Shown here piece by piece: positions 33,347 through 42,381 of a DNA stretch of 64,000 nt. The position numbers and the translations under genes were made by a program. Position 1 is the first letter of the stretch. Every line of letters starts with the position of its first letter. The notes beneath the pieces were generated by a model. The model had not been told where the DNA came from. It saw only the letters and a list, made by a program, of their open reading frames with translations, and ran no database searches. Source of the DNA: Agromyces sp. 3263 (GTDB taxonomy: Bacteria; Actinomycetota; Actinomycetes; Actinomycetales; Microbacteriaceae); the NCBI RefSeq assembly GCF_031456545.1, contig NZ_JAVDUV010000001.1, positions 2,418,001-2,482,000 of the forward strand. Reading direction: 5' to 3'.

Positions 33347-34855
33347 TCAGGCGAAGCGACCGAGCAGCGGGAATTCCCTCCAGAGGGCGACGATGCCCAG
33401 CCGGCGGCGGAGCATCCAGAGGGCGCCGGCGTACGCCAGGCCGACGACCGCGAGCCCGACGACCAGCGCGCCGAGCGACGTGCCGAGCGTCAGGCGGACG
33501 ATGCCCATGCCGACTCCGAAGACCCCGCTCGCGATGAGCATCGCCGGGAGCAACGGACGCGGTCGCAACCACACGCCCATCCTGCGGTGCACCTGCCACG
33601 CGGCGATGCCGGTATCGGTGAGGCCGACGACGGCCCAGGTGATCGCGGCGCCGATGATGCCCACGATCGGCACGAGGGCCAGGTTGAGCGCGACGCTGGT
33701 GGTCAGGACGATCGACTTGTTGAGCACCTGCCATGAGCTCCTGCCGCCCTGCAGGATGATGCTCTGCAACATGCCCGCGCTGGACGTGACGAGCATGGTG
33801 AGACTCAGGATGAGCAGTGGCACGGCGCCGCCCTCGAACTCCGCGCCGAACACCAGGAGCACCGACGGCCCCATGATGGCGAGCGTCAGGTAGTAGGGCC
33901 AGCTGACGAGGATCATCGCCCGGGTCACGGTCGTGTGCAGCTCCCGGGTCTCCGCGAGCTCCCCCTTCGCCAGGTGTCGCGAGATGCGAGGGCTCACCGC
34001 GAGGCGCATCGCCCGGTCGACGACCTGGCCCGCCCGTACCGTGCGGGTGACCACCGCGTAGATGCCCGCCTCGCCTGGCGAGGCGATGGCCGCGACGATG
34101 AGCACGTCCGTCCATTCGAGGAGGATCTCGAGCGAACCGCCGACCGCCCTCGTCGCGCTGAAGCGCCAGAACCTGCCACTCGCTTCGCCGAGCGGCTCCA
34201 CCGCCTGGGCGCGCTGTCGCCAGTCCTGGCGCAGGGGCGACACGAGCAGTCCGACGCTCACGAGCACCCAGAGCGGGATGACCGCGAGCCAGGCGCCGAA
34301 CGCGGTGAACGCGGTGCCCGCGGCGTACACGACCACGCCCACGGCGATGAGTCGCACGGCGGGGTAGATGATCGTATGGACGAGCGTGTACGCCGAGATG
34401 CCGTTGACCATGCGGGAGGCGATCTGGAGCACGGCGAGCAGCGCGCCCACGCTGATGAACGGCGCCATCAACTCCAGGAACGGCCGCAGCTGGGCGCTCT
34501 CGCCCGGCGAGGCGAGCCAGTTCGCGAGTGGCTCCGAACACACCCACACGAGCGCACCGGCGATGATCCCCAGAACGGCGACGGGGATGACGGCGATGAC
34601 GACGACGCGCCAGGTCTCGCCGCGACGCTCGAACGCCTGGTGTTCGGAGATCGTCCGTACCAGGCTGCTGTTGGTCCCGAGCCGGAGCACCTGGCTCGCG
34701 ATGGTGAAGAAGCCGACCGCCTGGAAGAAGAGGCCGGTGCCATAGGCGCCGAGCGCGTTGCCGATGATGACCGCGATGACGAGCGCCGAGAGCGCGGATG
34801 CCACCGATCCGATCAGGCTGAGCAGACCGCTGCGCGCAAGGCGTTCAACGCGCAT
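33347..34855 (-). CDS. Wzx-type polysaccharide flippase (oligosaccharide transporter)
   Basis: The 502-residue protein has about 12-14 membrane helices of the MOP/MATE-like polysaccharide transporter type. It opens with LARSGLLSLIGSVASALSALV, typical of Wzx. It is predicted to flip undecaprenyl-linked repeat units across the membrane. Its ATG overlaps the end of the Wzy gene by 11 bp, and it is the last gene of the ten-gene operon. It ends 44 bp from the convergent PssE gene. Confidence 0.9.
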   Translation of the reverse strand: MRVERLARSGLLSLIGSVASALSALVIAVIIGNALGAYGTGLFFQAVGFFTIASQVLRLGTNSSLVRTISEHQAFERRGETWRVVVIAVIPVAVLGIIAGALVWVCSEPLANWLASPGESAQLRPFLELMAPFISVGALLAVLQIASRMVNGISAYTLVHTIIYPAVRLIAVGVVVYAAGTAFTAFGAWLAVIPLWVLVSVGLLVSPLRQDWRQRAQAVEPLGEASGRFWRFSATRAVGGSLEILLEWTDVLIVAAIASPGEAGIYAVVTRTVRAGQVVDRAMRLAVSPRISRHLAKGELAETRELHTTVTRAMILVSWPYYLTLAIMGPSVLLVFGAEFEGGAVPLLILSLTMLVTSSAGMLQSIILQGGRSSWQVLNKSIVLTTSVALNLALVPIVGIIGAAITWAVVGLTDTGIAAWQVHRRMGVWLRPRPLLPAMLIASGVFGVGMGIVRLTLGTSLGALVVGLAVVGLAYAGALWMLRRRLGIVALWREFPLLGRFA

Positions 34856-36227
34856 GCGGTGGCCGATGGTCGAGCTTGGGGACCCAGAGCTTCGAACCTG
34901 GCGTGTACCGCTCCCGGAGCAGCAGGCCCAGGATGAGGCAGAGGCTGAGCATGTGCCGGTCGAGTCCGTAGAAGGCGCTGACCACGGTGCCGCTGATCAC
35001 GGCGGCGTGCAGCCAGAGGGTCGCCGTGTTGGGCGCCGACCACGTGCGGGCGATGCCGCCGAGGAGGAACCAGGCGAAGAGGAGGAGTCCCACGAAGCCG
35101 AAGCAGAACATGGTGTTCCACAGGGCGCCCTGGGTGCCGATGGTGATCTCGCTCGTCAGTGAGGGGCGGGGTGCGCCGAACCCGAGGATCGGCGACTCCA
35201 GCGTGCGGGCGAAGGTCTCCTCGTAGAGCAGGCTCCGCCCCTGCGTCGTGTCGACGACCTCCTGCCGCTCGACGATCGCCTCGAGTGCGCCGGAGATCGA
35301 CAACAGGAACATCACGCCCGAGCTCAGGACGCACACCCAGAGGAACGCCAGCCACTTGCCCCGTAGGAGCAACCGGATGACGACGTATGCGAGGCCCACC
35401 GCGACGCCGATGAACAGGCCACGATTGCTCGAGGCCACGGCCGGCGGTACCGCCAGCGCCGCGCCGAAGAGCACGAGGAGCAGGGCGCGCGCCGTGCCGC
35501 GCTCGAGCGCCCAGGCCACCGCCACGGGCGTGAGGATCACGAGCGCGGCGCCCCAGCCGTTCGTGTATGCGAAGGGTGCCGATGGGCGCACGAACGGTTC
35601 CTCGGCGCCCCATGGGTCCTGGACCTCGGAGAACTTGGGGAACACCAGGTCGTTGACGTACTCGTTGTCGAGGATCCCACCGGGAAGGAGACGCCCGACC
35701 GTGAACGTCAGGATCCCGTCGGGCCAGAGGATGCCGAGGTATCCGGCCAGGATGATGAAGAACCACGTGAAGGTGAGGCCCGCGAGCACGCGCCGCGGCG
35801 TCAGGGTCGAGCGGGCGTTGATGAGGTAGACGAGCGCGATCGCCACACCCGCGAACTGGGCGAAGCGCATGCCGAAGCCCAGCACTCGGCCCAGCGAGTC
35901 GAGCATGAGCGCGCACGGCAGCATCCAGACGACGAAGGCCAGCCAGGGGATGGTGCCCGGGACGAGTTCGACGCGCCCGCGATGGACGAGGTAGGCGAGC
36001 ATCGGCACGGAGACGATCAGCAGGTAGAAGGGCAGCAGGCCGAACGCCCACCACGCAGGCAGCCCCCACAGCAGGATGAGGATGGGCCAGGCAGGCAGTT
36101 CGCGCCGGGTCGCCGGTCGCATTGTCGCGGCCACGTGCGCGCCCGAGCCGGCGCGCGCGCCCACGGCAGCGCCGACGCCGGCGCCGGCCGTGGCCGCTCG
36201 TCCGGACCTGCCGACGGTGACGGTCAC
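34845..36227 (-). CDS. Wzy-type O-antigen polymerase/ligase family protein
   Basis: The 460-residue integral membrane protein has about ten to twelve helices and one large extracytoplasmic loop. The segment VPPAVASSNRGLFIGVAVG, followed by the loop with Arg-rich TTQGRSLLYEE and a Gly-Phe-Gly turn (ESPILGFGAPRP), is typical of the Wzy_C domain. It is predicted to polymerise repeat units on the outside. The GTG at 36227 overlaps the preceding stop (GTGA), supporting this start; the first 40 residues are a Gly/Ala-rich cytoplasmic extension. It works with the Wzx gene that follows and the Wzz-like protein at 28430. Confidence 0.88.
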   Translation of the reverse strand: MTVTVGRSGRAATAGAGVGAAVGARAGSGAHVAATMRPATRRELPAWPILILLWGLPAWWAFGLLPFYLLIVSVPMLAYLVHRGRVELVPGTIPWLAFVVWMLPCALMLDSLGRVLGFGMRFAQFAGVAIALVYLINARSTLTPRRVLAGLTFTWFFIILAGYLGILWPDGILTFTVGRLLPGGILDNEYVNDLVFPKFSEVQDPWGAEEPFVRPSAPFAYTNGWGAALVILTPVAVAWALERGTARALLLVLFGAALAVPPAVASSNRGLFIGVAVGLAYVVIRLLLRGKWLAFLWVCVLSSGVMFLLSISGALEAIVERQEVVDTTQGRSLLYEETFARTLESPILGFGAPRPSLTSEITIGTQGALWNTMFCFGFVGLLLFAWFLLGGIARTWSAPNTATLWLHAAVISGTVVSAFYGLDRHMLSLCLILGLLLRERYTPGSKLWVPKLDHRPPHAR

Positions 36228-36973
36228 GCGACCGGAGTCCGGACTCCGGCGCGGAGCGCTCGGTACTTGCGGACCAGCGAGAGCGCGGCGACCCCCGCGG
36301 TGAACAGGAACAGGGCCACGTACGCGGTGAGGAACACCGGCATCCAGGCGGACGTCGCGACGATGAGGTAGGTCACTCCCACGTCGTACGGCAGTTTCGC
36401 GAAGGACAGCCAGACCGGGGCATCCGGTCGGGGCGCCTCGCCGCCCGGTGCCAGCTTCTCCGCCAGGGTCTGCGCGAAGAACCACACCGACGACAGCAGG
36501 GCGAACGCGGCGGCCGTCGACACGAACACCGGTGGCTGACCGGCTTGCACGAGGAAGACCAGGACGGCGATGTGGAACAGCGGCAATCGCGCGGCATCGA
36601 CGACGTGGTCGAGCCATTCACCCGCCACGGAGCCGGAGCCCGTGAGCCGCGCGAGCTGGCCGTCGGCGGAGTCGAGCGCATACCCGCCGAGGAGCAGCGC
36701 CGAGGCGCCGATCGCCGCCGCCGGCGAGGGCGGCGCGAGCACCAGCACGAGCATGCCGGCAAGCGACAGGATGCCGCTGAGGAGCGTCACCTGGTTCGGG
36801 GACAGCCGCAGGACATAGGCAGCCGCAGCGGCACGGCGTCCGAGGCCCCGATTGACCCAGCGGAGGTAGGCGGGAACTCCGGCGCCCGGCTTCTGCGCCG
36901 CCGCGAGCCGGCTCACCGCCTCACGGTAGTTCCGTCGTTCGCCTGCAGGGGTCAATCGGGGTCCCGGTGCCAT
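36224..36973 (-). CDS. CDP-alcohol phosphatidyltransferase family enzyme
   Basis: The 249-residue membrane enzyme has six or so helices. The complete CDP-alcohol motif is present: D-S-A-D-G-Q-L-A-R, then eight residues, then G-E-W-L-D-H-V-V-D (D-x2-D-G-x2-A-R-x8-G-x3-D-x3-D). Such enzymes displace CMP from a CDP-alcohol. A tagD-like cytidylyltransferase in the same operon (43501) could supply a CDP-alcohol. This suggests a phospho-alditol or novel lipid headgroup attached to, or anchoring, the polymer. It lies 1 nt after the giant protein's stop and overlaps the Wzy gene by 4 bp. Confidence 0.88.
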   Translation of the reverse strand: MAPGPRLTPAGERRNYREAVSRLAAAQKPGAGVPAYLRWVNRGLGRRAAAAAYVLRLSPNQVTLLSGILSLAGMLVLVLAPPSPAAAIGASALLLGGYALDSADGQLARLTGSGSVAGEWLDHVVDAARLPLFHIAVLVFLVQAGQPPVFVSTAAAFALLSSVWFFAQTLAEKLAPGGEAPRPDAPVWLSFAKLPYDVGVTYLIVATSAWMPVFLTAYVALFLFTAGVAALSLVRKYRALRAGVRTPVA

Positions 36974-36974
36974 G

Positions 36975-39900
36975 TCACCGTGTCGCCGACAGGACGAGCT
37001 GGAAGCTCAGGTCGGGCGATGTGCGGTAGTTGAGGTGGGTGGACGCCGTCAGGACGTTCGTCCCGGCGACCAGGAGGCCCGCAGGAACAGCGACTTCGAC
37101 CTGGTTGGCCACCGCCGTGCTCGTGCGAGGTGCAGCCGTCGCGAACGTCGACTGGCTGATCGTGCCGGCCGGGAGGTTCGCGCGACCGATCTCGGTGCCG
37201 TTGAGGTAGACGATCGCGCCGTCGTTCGCCACGAACCGCAGCGTGACCGTCTGGAGCGCGCTCGGGTCGCTCACGGTGAACGCGTGCCGGAACCGGGCAC
37301 TCAAGGGCCGCGGAGACGGCGCCCCCACCGAGATGTCGGTGCCGAGACCGGTCGAGTTGAACCCCAGCGGGGCCGGGCCGACCGCCCACGAGGAGTCGTC
37401 GAAGCCCGATTGCTGCCAGTCCGCCTCCCACGTGCTGCCGTCGTAATCCCAGCGCCAGTTCGCCGTCTGCGGCACGAGGGTCACGTTCGGGTCGACCGGT
37501 TCGGCAGGCGTCGTGACCTGTGCGGTCCCGGCAGGTGACGTCGAGGCGCCGGCGATGGCGACCACGCTGTACTGGTAGGTCGTCGATGCCGTCAAGCCGC
37601 TGTCGGCGAAGCTCATCGTCGACCCCGGCACGCGCGCCACCTCGACGCCGTCCCGCCGCACGGCGTACTCGGTGACGCTCCCGGGCGAGGGGTGCGTCCA
37701 CGAGACGTCGACCGTCGAGAAGCTCGTCGCACTCGCCGTCACGGTCGGTGCCGCGAGCGGCGCCGGCGTGCCCCGCTTCGCCGTGAACCTCAGGTCGAAG
37801 CTGAGGTCGGGCGACGTGCGGTAGTTGAGATGCGTCGAGGCGGCGATCACGTTCGTCCCGCTGACGAGCAGCCCGCTGGGCACCGTGAACTGGACGCGGC
37901 TGGATGCCGCGGCCGTCGTTCGCGGAGCCGCGCTGGCGAACGTGTTCTGGCCGATCGTGCCGGACGGCATATTGGCCCGCCCGATCTCGACGCCGTTCAC
38001 GGACACCACCACGCCATCGTCGGCGACGACGGACACGACGCCGTTGATCACGGTCGCTGGGTCACTCACCGTGAACGACTTGCGGAACTGCGCGCTCAGC
38101 GGGCGCGGGCTCGGCGCTCCGACCGAGATGTCGGTCGCGATGGTCGAGGACCCGAATCCGAGGAACGACGCACCGGTCGCCCAGGCTCCGTCGTTGTAGC
38201 CGATGTCGCGCCAGTTCGTCGCCCAAGCCGTGGAGTCGTAGCGCCAGCGCCACGAATCGCCGGTGGACGCGAAGGTGAGATCACTCGCGCTCGGCGGGTT
38301 CACCAGAGCGACCGAGGACGTCGCCGAGCGGTTGCCGGCCGCGTCGACGGCACGCACGAAGTACTTCACCGGCGCGCTCTCGACGGGAACCGAGAGCTCC
38401 TGCGCGGTCGTGGACTCGACGACCTTGTTCCCCCGGATCACCTCGTACTTCGCGACGCCGCGATTGTCGGTCGAGGCGGTCCAGGACAGCAGGGCGTGGG
38501 TGGCATCCGTCGGGGTGACCGACGCGGTCGGCGCCGACGGTGCGGCCGCGTCACGCGGGGCGAACCTCGAGAAGCCGGCCGCCCACTGGTTCACCTGTCC
38601 GGCCCGGGTGGAGTACAGGAGGTCTCCGCCCGCCCACAGCGTGCCGGTCGAGTCCTGGAAGATCGCCCACACGCCGAACCCGCGACGGGCCTGGGTGATC
38701 GGGTTGAAGTCCTGGAGGTACTTGCCGGTCGCCGCATCCCACCCGCCGAACAGGTTGATGCTGTCGCCCTGCGTCCAGTTCGTGCCGACGTCCGACCACG
38801 CGAAGGCGTTCTCGTACGAGAAGTCACCGCAGTGGCATCCGCCGAAGACGGTGTCGGCATTCGCCTCGACCACCTGGAAGTCGCCGCCGGCCTTCGTGAT
38901 GCTCCCGCTCGTTCGGGTGAACGTGTTGCGGTCGTAGCCGAACAGGCTGTGCTCGGATCCGCCCGAGTACACCTTGCCGGCCGCCTCCGCGACGCCGAGC
39001 TGCCAGATGTTGCCCGTGAAGTTCGTGCCGGGCTTGCTGAACTGCGGGGCCCACAGGGGCTGCACCAGCGGCGCGCCGCTGGCGGTCTGGAAGGCCGCGT
39101 CGCTCAGCGTCTGGGTGGCCCCGCTCTGGCGGAAGTAGCCCGAGTAGTACGCCCGCGTGCCGTCGCCGGCGGCCTCCACCCCGACGCTGGTGCCGTTCAG
39201 GTTGGGGTTCCACTGGTTGTCGGGGCCGCCGGCGGCGAGGTTGATCCGTCCGCCGTTCCACGAGCTCGAGGTCACGCCATTGGATCCGACGAGGTGCGTG
39301 AACGAGCCCGACAGGTAGAGGAATCCGCCCTGGAGCGAGAAGCCCCGGACCTGGACGGTTCCGCCCGCCGTGCGGTTCTCCACGTCGACCTGCCAGCCGG
39401 GCGCGGTCTGGCCCGTGGCCGGGTCGAGCACCACGAAGCCGGAATGCGGTTGACCGTTCACCGTGGTGAACTGGCCGCCGACCGCCAGGCGTCCGTCGGG
39501 CAGTCCGATGATGGACTTCACCTGGTTGTCCAACTGCGGCACGAAGGTCGGCTTGAACTCCCCGGTGTTCACGTCGAACGCCGCGAGGTAGGGTCGCTCG
39601 ATCTTGCTGGTGCCCGTCGACGTCGCCGACTTCTGCACGTAGCGGAAGTTGCCGCCCACGTACACGGTGCTTCCCACCTGGCCGAACGCGGCCACCTCGG
39701 TGTTGAGCTCGCCGTCCACGCCGTTCGCCTGGCCGGTCACGCCCCACACCGTGCGAAGCGCATCGCTGTCGGGCTGTGGCCGGAGGGTCTGCGCCGGTGC
39801 CCCGCCGTCGGGGATGGTGCCGAAGTCCATCTGGGAGATCCGCAGCTGGGGTCGGAGGTACACCTGCGTGAACGGACGAGCGCCCCCGAGCCCGTTCGTC

Positions 39901-40658
39901 GCGGAGTAGAGGTAGGAGGTGGCAGCGGTCTGGCCGAGCACCTGGGAGCCGAAGGAGAATCCACCGACCCAGCCCTGCGCCGCGCTGATGCTCTGGTCGA
40001 CGCGCCGGAACTGCGAGTTGCTGCCGAAGTTGGCGGTCGTGCCGCCGGAGCCGGCGACCCCGTCGAACTGGTAGGTGCCGACCGGATGCTCACCCCGGAA
40101 CGTCCACACCCAGCGGTCCCGCTTGGGCATCGTGAACCGCGCCTCCTGCCAGGTCGTGCCGGTCGTGTTGGTCGCACGACGGAGCCGGATTCCATCGGGG
40201 ACGGCGCTCACCTTGCCGTTGTTCAGCAGGCCGTCGATCATCTGGGACGGAAGCTGCGCCACGGTGAATGCGTCGGGCCCGGTCACGGTGTTGCGGAGCA
40301 CGTCGGGGGTGCGCAGGCCGTGGTAGTAGTTCTTCCAGCCCTCGCGGCCGCGGCCGACGAGGACCCATCCGCCACCGCTGGTGGTCATGTCGCAGTAGAA
40401 CTGCTCGGGCGCCTTCAGTGCGGGCGTGAGCAGCCAGTACACGCCGTCGGGAGACGCGGGAACGTTCTGCTTCACCTCCCAGCACGAGCCGGCCGCGGTG
40501 CGCTGACTCAGCCCGTCGGGCGTCGGCTCGGCCGCCGCCGCGGGTGACGGGGGCGAGCCGGTGAACATCAGCAGGGATGCCGCCATCGCGGCGGTGGCCA
40601 TGAGAGCGATCGTCGTTCGTGCTCCGAGTCGGCTTCGGGGCGAGGTGTGGGTGTTCAT
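36975..40658 (-). CDS. Giant secreted fibrinogen-domain/beta-propeller/FnIII/beta-module protein
   Basis: The protein has 1227 residues from the ATG at 40658, chosen for AAGGA 7 nt upstream; an in-frame ATG at 40685 would overlap the previous gene. The order is as follows. Signal peptide to about residue 43. A fibrinogen-related domain at about 55-280 (SCWEVKQ, FYCDMTTSGGGWVLVGRG). A repeat-rich region at 290-710 with VYVGGNF, LAVGGQF, FLYLSGSF, VYSGGSEH and LWAGGDL, which looks like a beta-propeller. An FnIII domain at 725-810. Beta module A at 815-975, a second FnIII domain, and beta module B at 1070-1227. The modules share TDISVGAPSPRPLSA and THLNYRTSPDLSF. The domain mix predicts glycan or protein binding at the surface. 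The wall anchor, if any, is not an LPxTG. Confidence 0.85.
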   Translation of the reverse strand: MNTHTSPRSRLGARTTIALMATAAMAASLLMFTGSPPSPAAAAEPTPDGLSQRTAAGSCWEVKQNVPASPDGVYWLLTPALKAPEQFYCDMTTSGGGWVLVGRGREGWKNYYHGLRTPDVLRNTVTGPDAFTVAQLPSQMIDGLLNNGKVSAVPDGIRLRRATNTTGTTWQEARFTMPKRDRWVWTFRGEHPVGTYQFDGVAGSGGTTANFGSNSQFRRVDQSISAAQGWVGGFSFGSQVLGQTAATSYLYSATNGLGGARPFTQVYLRPQLRISQMDFGTIPDGGAPAQTLRPQPDSDALRTVWGVTGQANGVDGELNTEVAAFGQVGSTVYVGGNFRYVQKSATSTGTSKIERPYLAAFDVNTGEFKPTFVPQLDNQVKSIIGLPDGRLAVGGQFTTVNGQPHSGFVVLDPATGQTAPGWQVDVENRTAGGTVQVRGFSLQGGFLYLSGSFTHLVGSNGVTSSSWNGGRINLAAGGPDNQWNPNLNGTSVGVEAAGDGTRAYYSGYFRQSGATQTLSDAAFQTASGAPLVQPLWAPQFSKPGTNFTGNIWQLGVAEAAGKVYSGGSEHSLFGYDRNTFTRTSGSITKAGGDFQVVEANADTVFGGCHCGDFSYENAFAWSDVGTNWTQGDSINLFGGWDAATGKYLQDFNPITQARRGFGVWAIFQDSTGTLWAGGDLLYSTRAGQVNQWAAGFSRFAPRDAAAPSAPTASVTPTDATHALLSWTASTDNRGVAKYEVIRGNKVVESTTAQELSVPVESAPVKYFVRAVDAAGNRSATSSVALVNPPSASDLTFASTGDSWRWRYDSTAWATNWRDIGYNDGAWATGASFLGFGSSTIATDISVGAPSPRPLSAQFRKSFTVSDPATVINGVVSVVADDGVVVSVNGVEIGRANMPSGTIGQNTFASAAPRTTAAASSRVQFTVPSGLLVSGTNVIAASTHLNYRTSPDLSFDLRFTAKRGTPAPLAAPTVTASATSFSTVDVSWTHPSPGSVTEYAVRRDGVEVARVPGSTMSFADSGLTASTTYQYSVVAIAGASTSPAGTAQVTTPAEPVDPNVTLVPQTANWRWDYDGSTWEADWQQSGFDDSSWAVGPAPLGFNSTGLGTDISVGAPSPRPLSARFRHAFTVSDPSALQTVTLRFVANDGAIVYLNGTEIGRANLPAGTISQSTFATAAPRTSTAVANQVEVAVPAGLLVAGTNVLTASTHLNYRTSPDLSFQLVLSATR
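36978..38240 (-). repeat. Two duplicated beta modules in the giant protein gene
   Basis: Segments at about 37730-38240 and 36978-37450 encode homologous modules of about 160 residues with shared blocks (TDISVGAPSPRPLSA, NYRTSPDLSF, AAPRT). They are separated by an FnIII-like domain. A third, more distant copy is in the GH16 gene at about 27580-28085. Confidence 0.8.
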
Positions 40659-40672
40659 CATGGTTTCCTTGC

Positions 40673-41380
40673 TCATTCGGGACATGAGGCGCCATCGGGG
40701 ATCTCGTGGGTCGAGATTCTCCAGACGTCGTCCGTGAAGACGGCGCCATAGAGGTGCAGCACCGGGTGTCCGGGCTGGTAGAGCTGATCGCCGACGGACT
40801 TGCCGGCGCTGTCGAGGACGTCGAGTCCGCTCGTGTCGACGCAGACTTCGAGGAGGGCGGTCGGAGGGTCGGAGGTGAGGTCCATGGAACGGACGGCGAC
40901 GCTGGTGACCTCGGCGGCGCCGACCTGGGTGTAGCCGAGCTGCTTCCGCTCGACGGCGAGCGCCTCGAGTTCACCGCGGACGAAGCCCGTCGCGATCGCG
41001 TCGATCCCCTCGGTGCCGCCGTCGGCGCGCTGCAGGATCTCGTTGCCCGCGGCCACGAGGTCCTCGACCGCCACCGTGGCGGCGACCGTCGCGGTCTCCT
41101 CATCGCCGAGAGGGGCCGGCTCGGGAGTCGCGACGGAGAGCGGCGGCGGCGGCGGTTCCTCCGTGGGCTCGACGGTCGATTGCGCCGAGGTGTCGACCGG
41201 TGGTTGAGTCAGGTTCGCGGAGAGGGCGATCACCCCGGCGATCACCGCGCCGCCCGCGACGAGGGCCGCGCCGATGATCCAGCGCGTACGACGCGAACGC
41301 GGGTTCTCGGGCCGAAGCTCGTCTTCGGGACCGAGCTCGTCTTCGGGACCGAGGTCGTCTTCGAGGCGTCGTGGGGTCAT
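40673..41380 (-). CDS. Membrane-anchored protein of unknown function in the polysaccharide operon
   Basis: The protein has 235 residues. An acidic N-terminus with tandem repeats ([15 protein letters not shown]) and a basic patch (PRSRRTRW) precede one membrane helix, then a Pro/Thr-rich linker and an extracellular domain of about 140 residues. The outer domain ([13 protein letters not shown] ... [14 protein letters not shown] ... [17 protein letters not shown]) has the feel of the small Mce-associated or conjugal-transfer lipoprotein folds, but I cannot name it. It overlaps Fcl (ATGA) and precedes the giant protein by 14 bp, so it may help tether or export that protein. Confidence 0.7.
   Translation of the reverse strand: MTPRRLEDDLGPEDELGPEDELRPENPRSRRTRWIIGAALVAGGAVIAGVIALSANLTQPPVDTSAQSTVEPTEEPPPPPLSVATPEPAPLGDEETATVAATVAVEDLVAAGNEILQRADGGTEGIDAIATGFVRGELEALAVERKQLGYTQVGAAEVTSVAVRSMDLTSDPPTALLEVCVDTSGLDVLDSAGKSVGDQLYQPGHPVLHLYGAVFTDDVWRISTHEIPDGASCPE
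41318..41366 (-). repeat. 18-bp tandem repeat encoding the PEDEL-type acidic repeat
   Basis: GTCTTCGGGACCGAG is repeated with an 18-bp period (41321 and 41339), flanked by partial copies, inside the N-terminus of the anchored protein. Confidence 0.75.
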
Positions 41381-42381
41381 GGCGTGCTCCCAAGGGGGTC
41401 GACGGCCCCGGAGCGGGCCGCGTACTGGAGCATGAAGTCGTCGACGGTCGAGCGGAGGCCGTCGCGCAGGGTGATCTCCGCGTTCCAGCCGAGGGCCGTC
41501 ACGCGGGAGACGTCGAGCAGCTTGCGGGGCGTGCCGTCGGGCATCGTCGGGTCGAATTCGAGTCGGCCCTCGAAGCCGACCGCACCTGCGACGAGGCCGG
41601 CGAGCTCACGGATGGTGAGGTCGACGCCCGTGCCCACGTTGAGATGCGCGAGCGTTCCGCCGAGCACCTCGTCGAACTCGGACCGAGGTCGTTCCATGAC
41701 GTGCACGCTCGCTCGGGCGAGGTCGTCGACGTGCAGGAACTCCCGCCGCGGCTCGCCCGTGCCCCAGATGACGACTTCGGGGGCGCCGGTCTCGCGCGCC
41801 TCGTGGAAGCGGCGGATGAGTCCCGGGATGACATGGCTCCGCGTGGGGTGGTAGTTGTCGCCCGGGCCGTAGAGGTTGGTCGGCATGATGGCCCGGTAGT
41901 CGCGGCCGAACTGCGTGCGGAGGCTCGCGCAGAGCGTGATCCCGGCGATCTTCGCGACCGCGTAGGGCTCGTTCGTCGGCTCGAGAGGACCCGTGAGCAG
42001 CGCCTCCTCGACCATCGGCTGGGTGGCGAACTTGGGGTAGATGCACGATGAACCGAGGAAGAGGAGTCGATCGACGTCGCGGGCGTGAGCCGCCCAGATC
42101 ACATTGGCCTCGATCATCAGGTTCTCGTAGACGAAGTCCGCGGGCAGCATGCTGTTCGCGTAGATGCCGCCCACCTTCGCCGCGGCCAGGACGACCTGGT
42201 CGATGTGCTCGCTCGCGAAGAATCGCCGGACCTGGGCCTGGTCGGTGAGGTCGAGTTCGGCGCGGGTGCGCGTGACGATCTCGGCGTAGCCCAGCGAACG
42301 GAGGCGCCGCTCGATCGCCGAGCCCACCATTCCACGGTGCCCGGCGACGAAGATTCGGAGGTCGGTGGGGTGCATGCTCAT
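41377..42381 (-). CDS. fcl: GDP-L-fucose synthase
   Basis: The 334-residue epimerase/reductase of the SDR family converts GDP-4-keto-6-deoxymannose to GDP-L-fucose. The Rossmann start is [16 protein letters not shown], and the catalytic Tyr-Lys pair is in [21 protein letters not shown] and [17 protein letters not shown] are near-invariant in Fcl proteins. It is coupled to gmd by an ATGA overlap and to the next gene likewise. Its product is the donor for the GT11 enzyme at 24366. Confidence 0.95.
   Translation of the reverse strand: MSMHPTDLRIFVAGHRGMVGSAIERRLRSLGYAEIVTRTRAELDLTDQAQVRRFFASEHIDQVVLAAAKVGGIYANSMLPADFVYENLMIEANVIWAAHARDVDRLLFLGSSCIYPKFATQPMVEEALLTGPLEPTNEPYAVAKIAGITLCASLRTQFGRDYRAIMPTNLYGPGDNYHPTRSHVIPGLIRRFHEARETGAPEVVIWGTGEPRREFLHVDDLARASVHVMERPRSEFDEVLGGTLAHLNVGTGVDLTIRELAGLVAGAVGFEGRLEFDPTMPDGTPRKLLDVSRVTALGWNAEITLRDGLRSTVDDFMLQYAARSGAVDPLGSTP

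Noticed and set aside
36978..38240. Duplicated segments as a mobile element
   Set aside because: Both copies are in-frame protein modules separated by another domain; there are no terminal inverted repeats or transposase.
36975..40685. ATG at 40685 as the giant protein start
   Set aside because: It would overlap the preceding gene and has no ribosome site; the ATG at 40658 has AAGGA 7 nt upstream and leads directly into the signal peptide.
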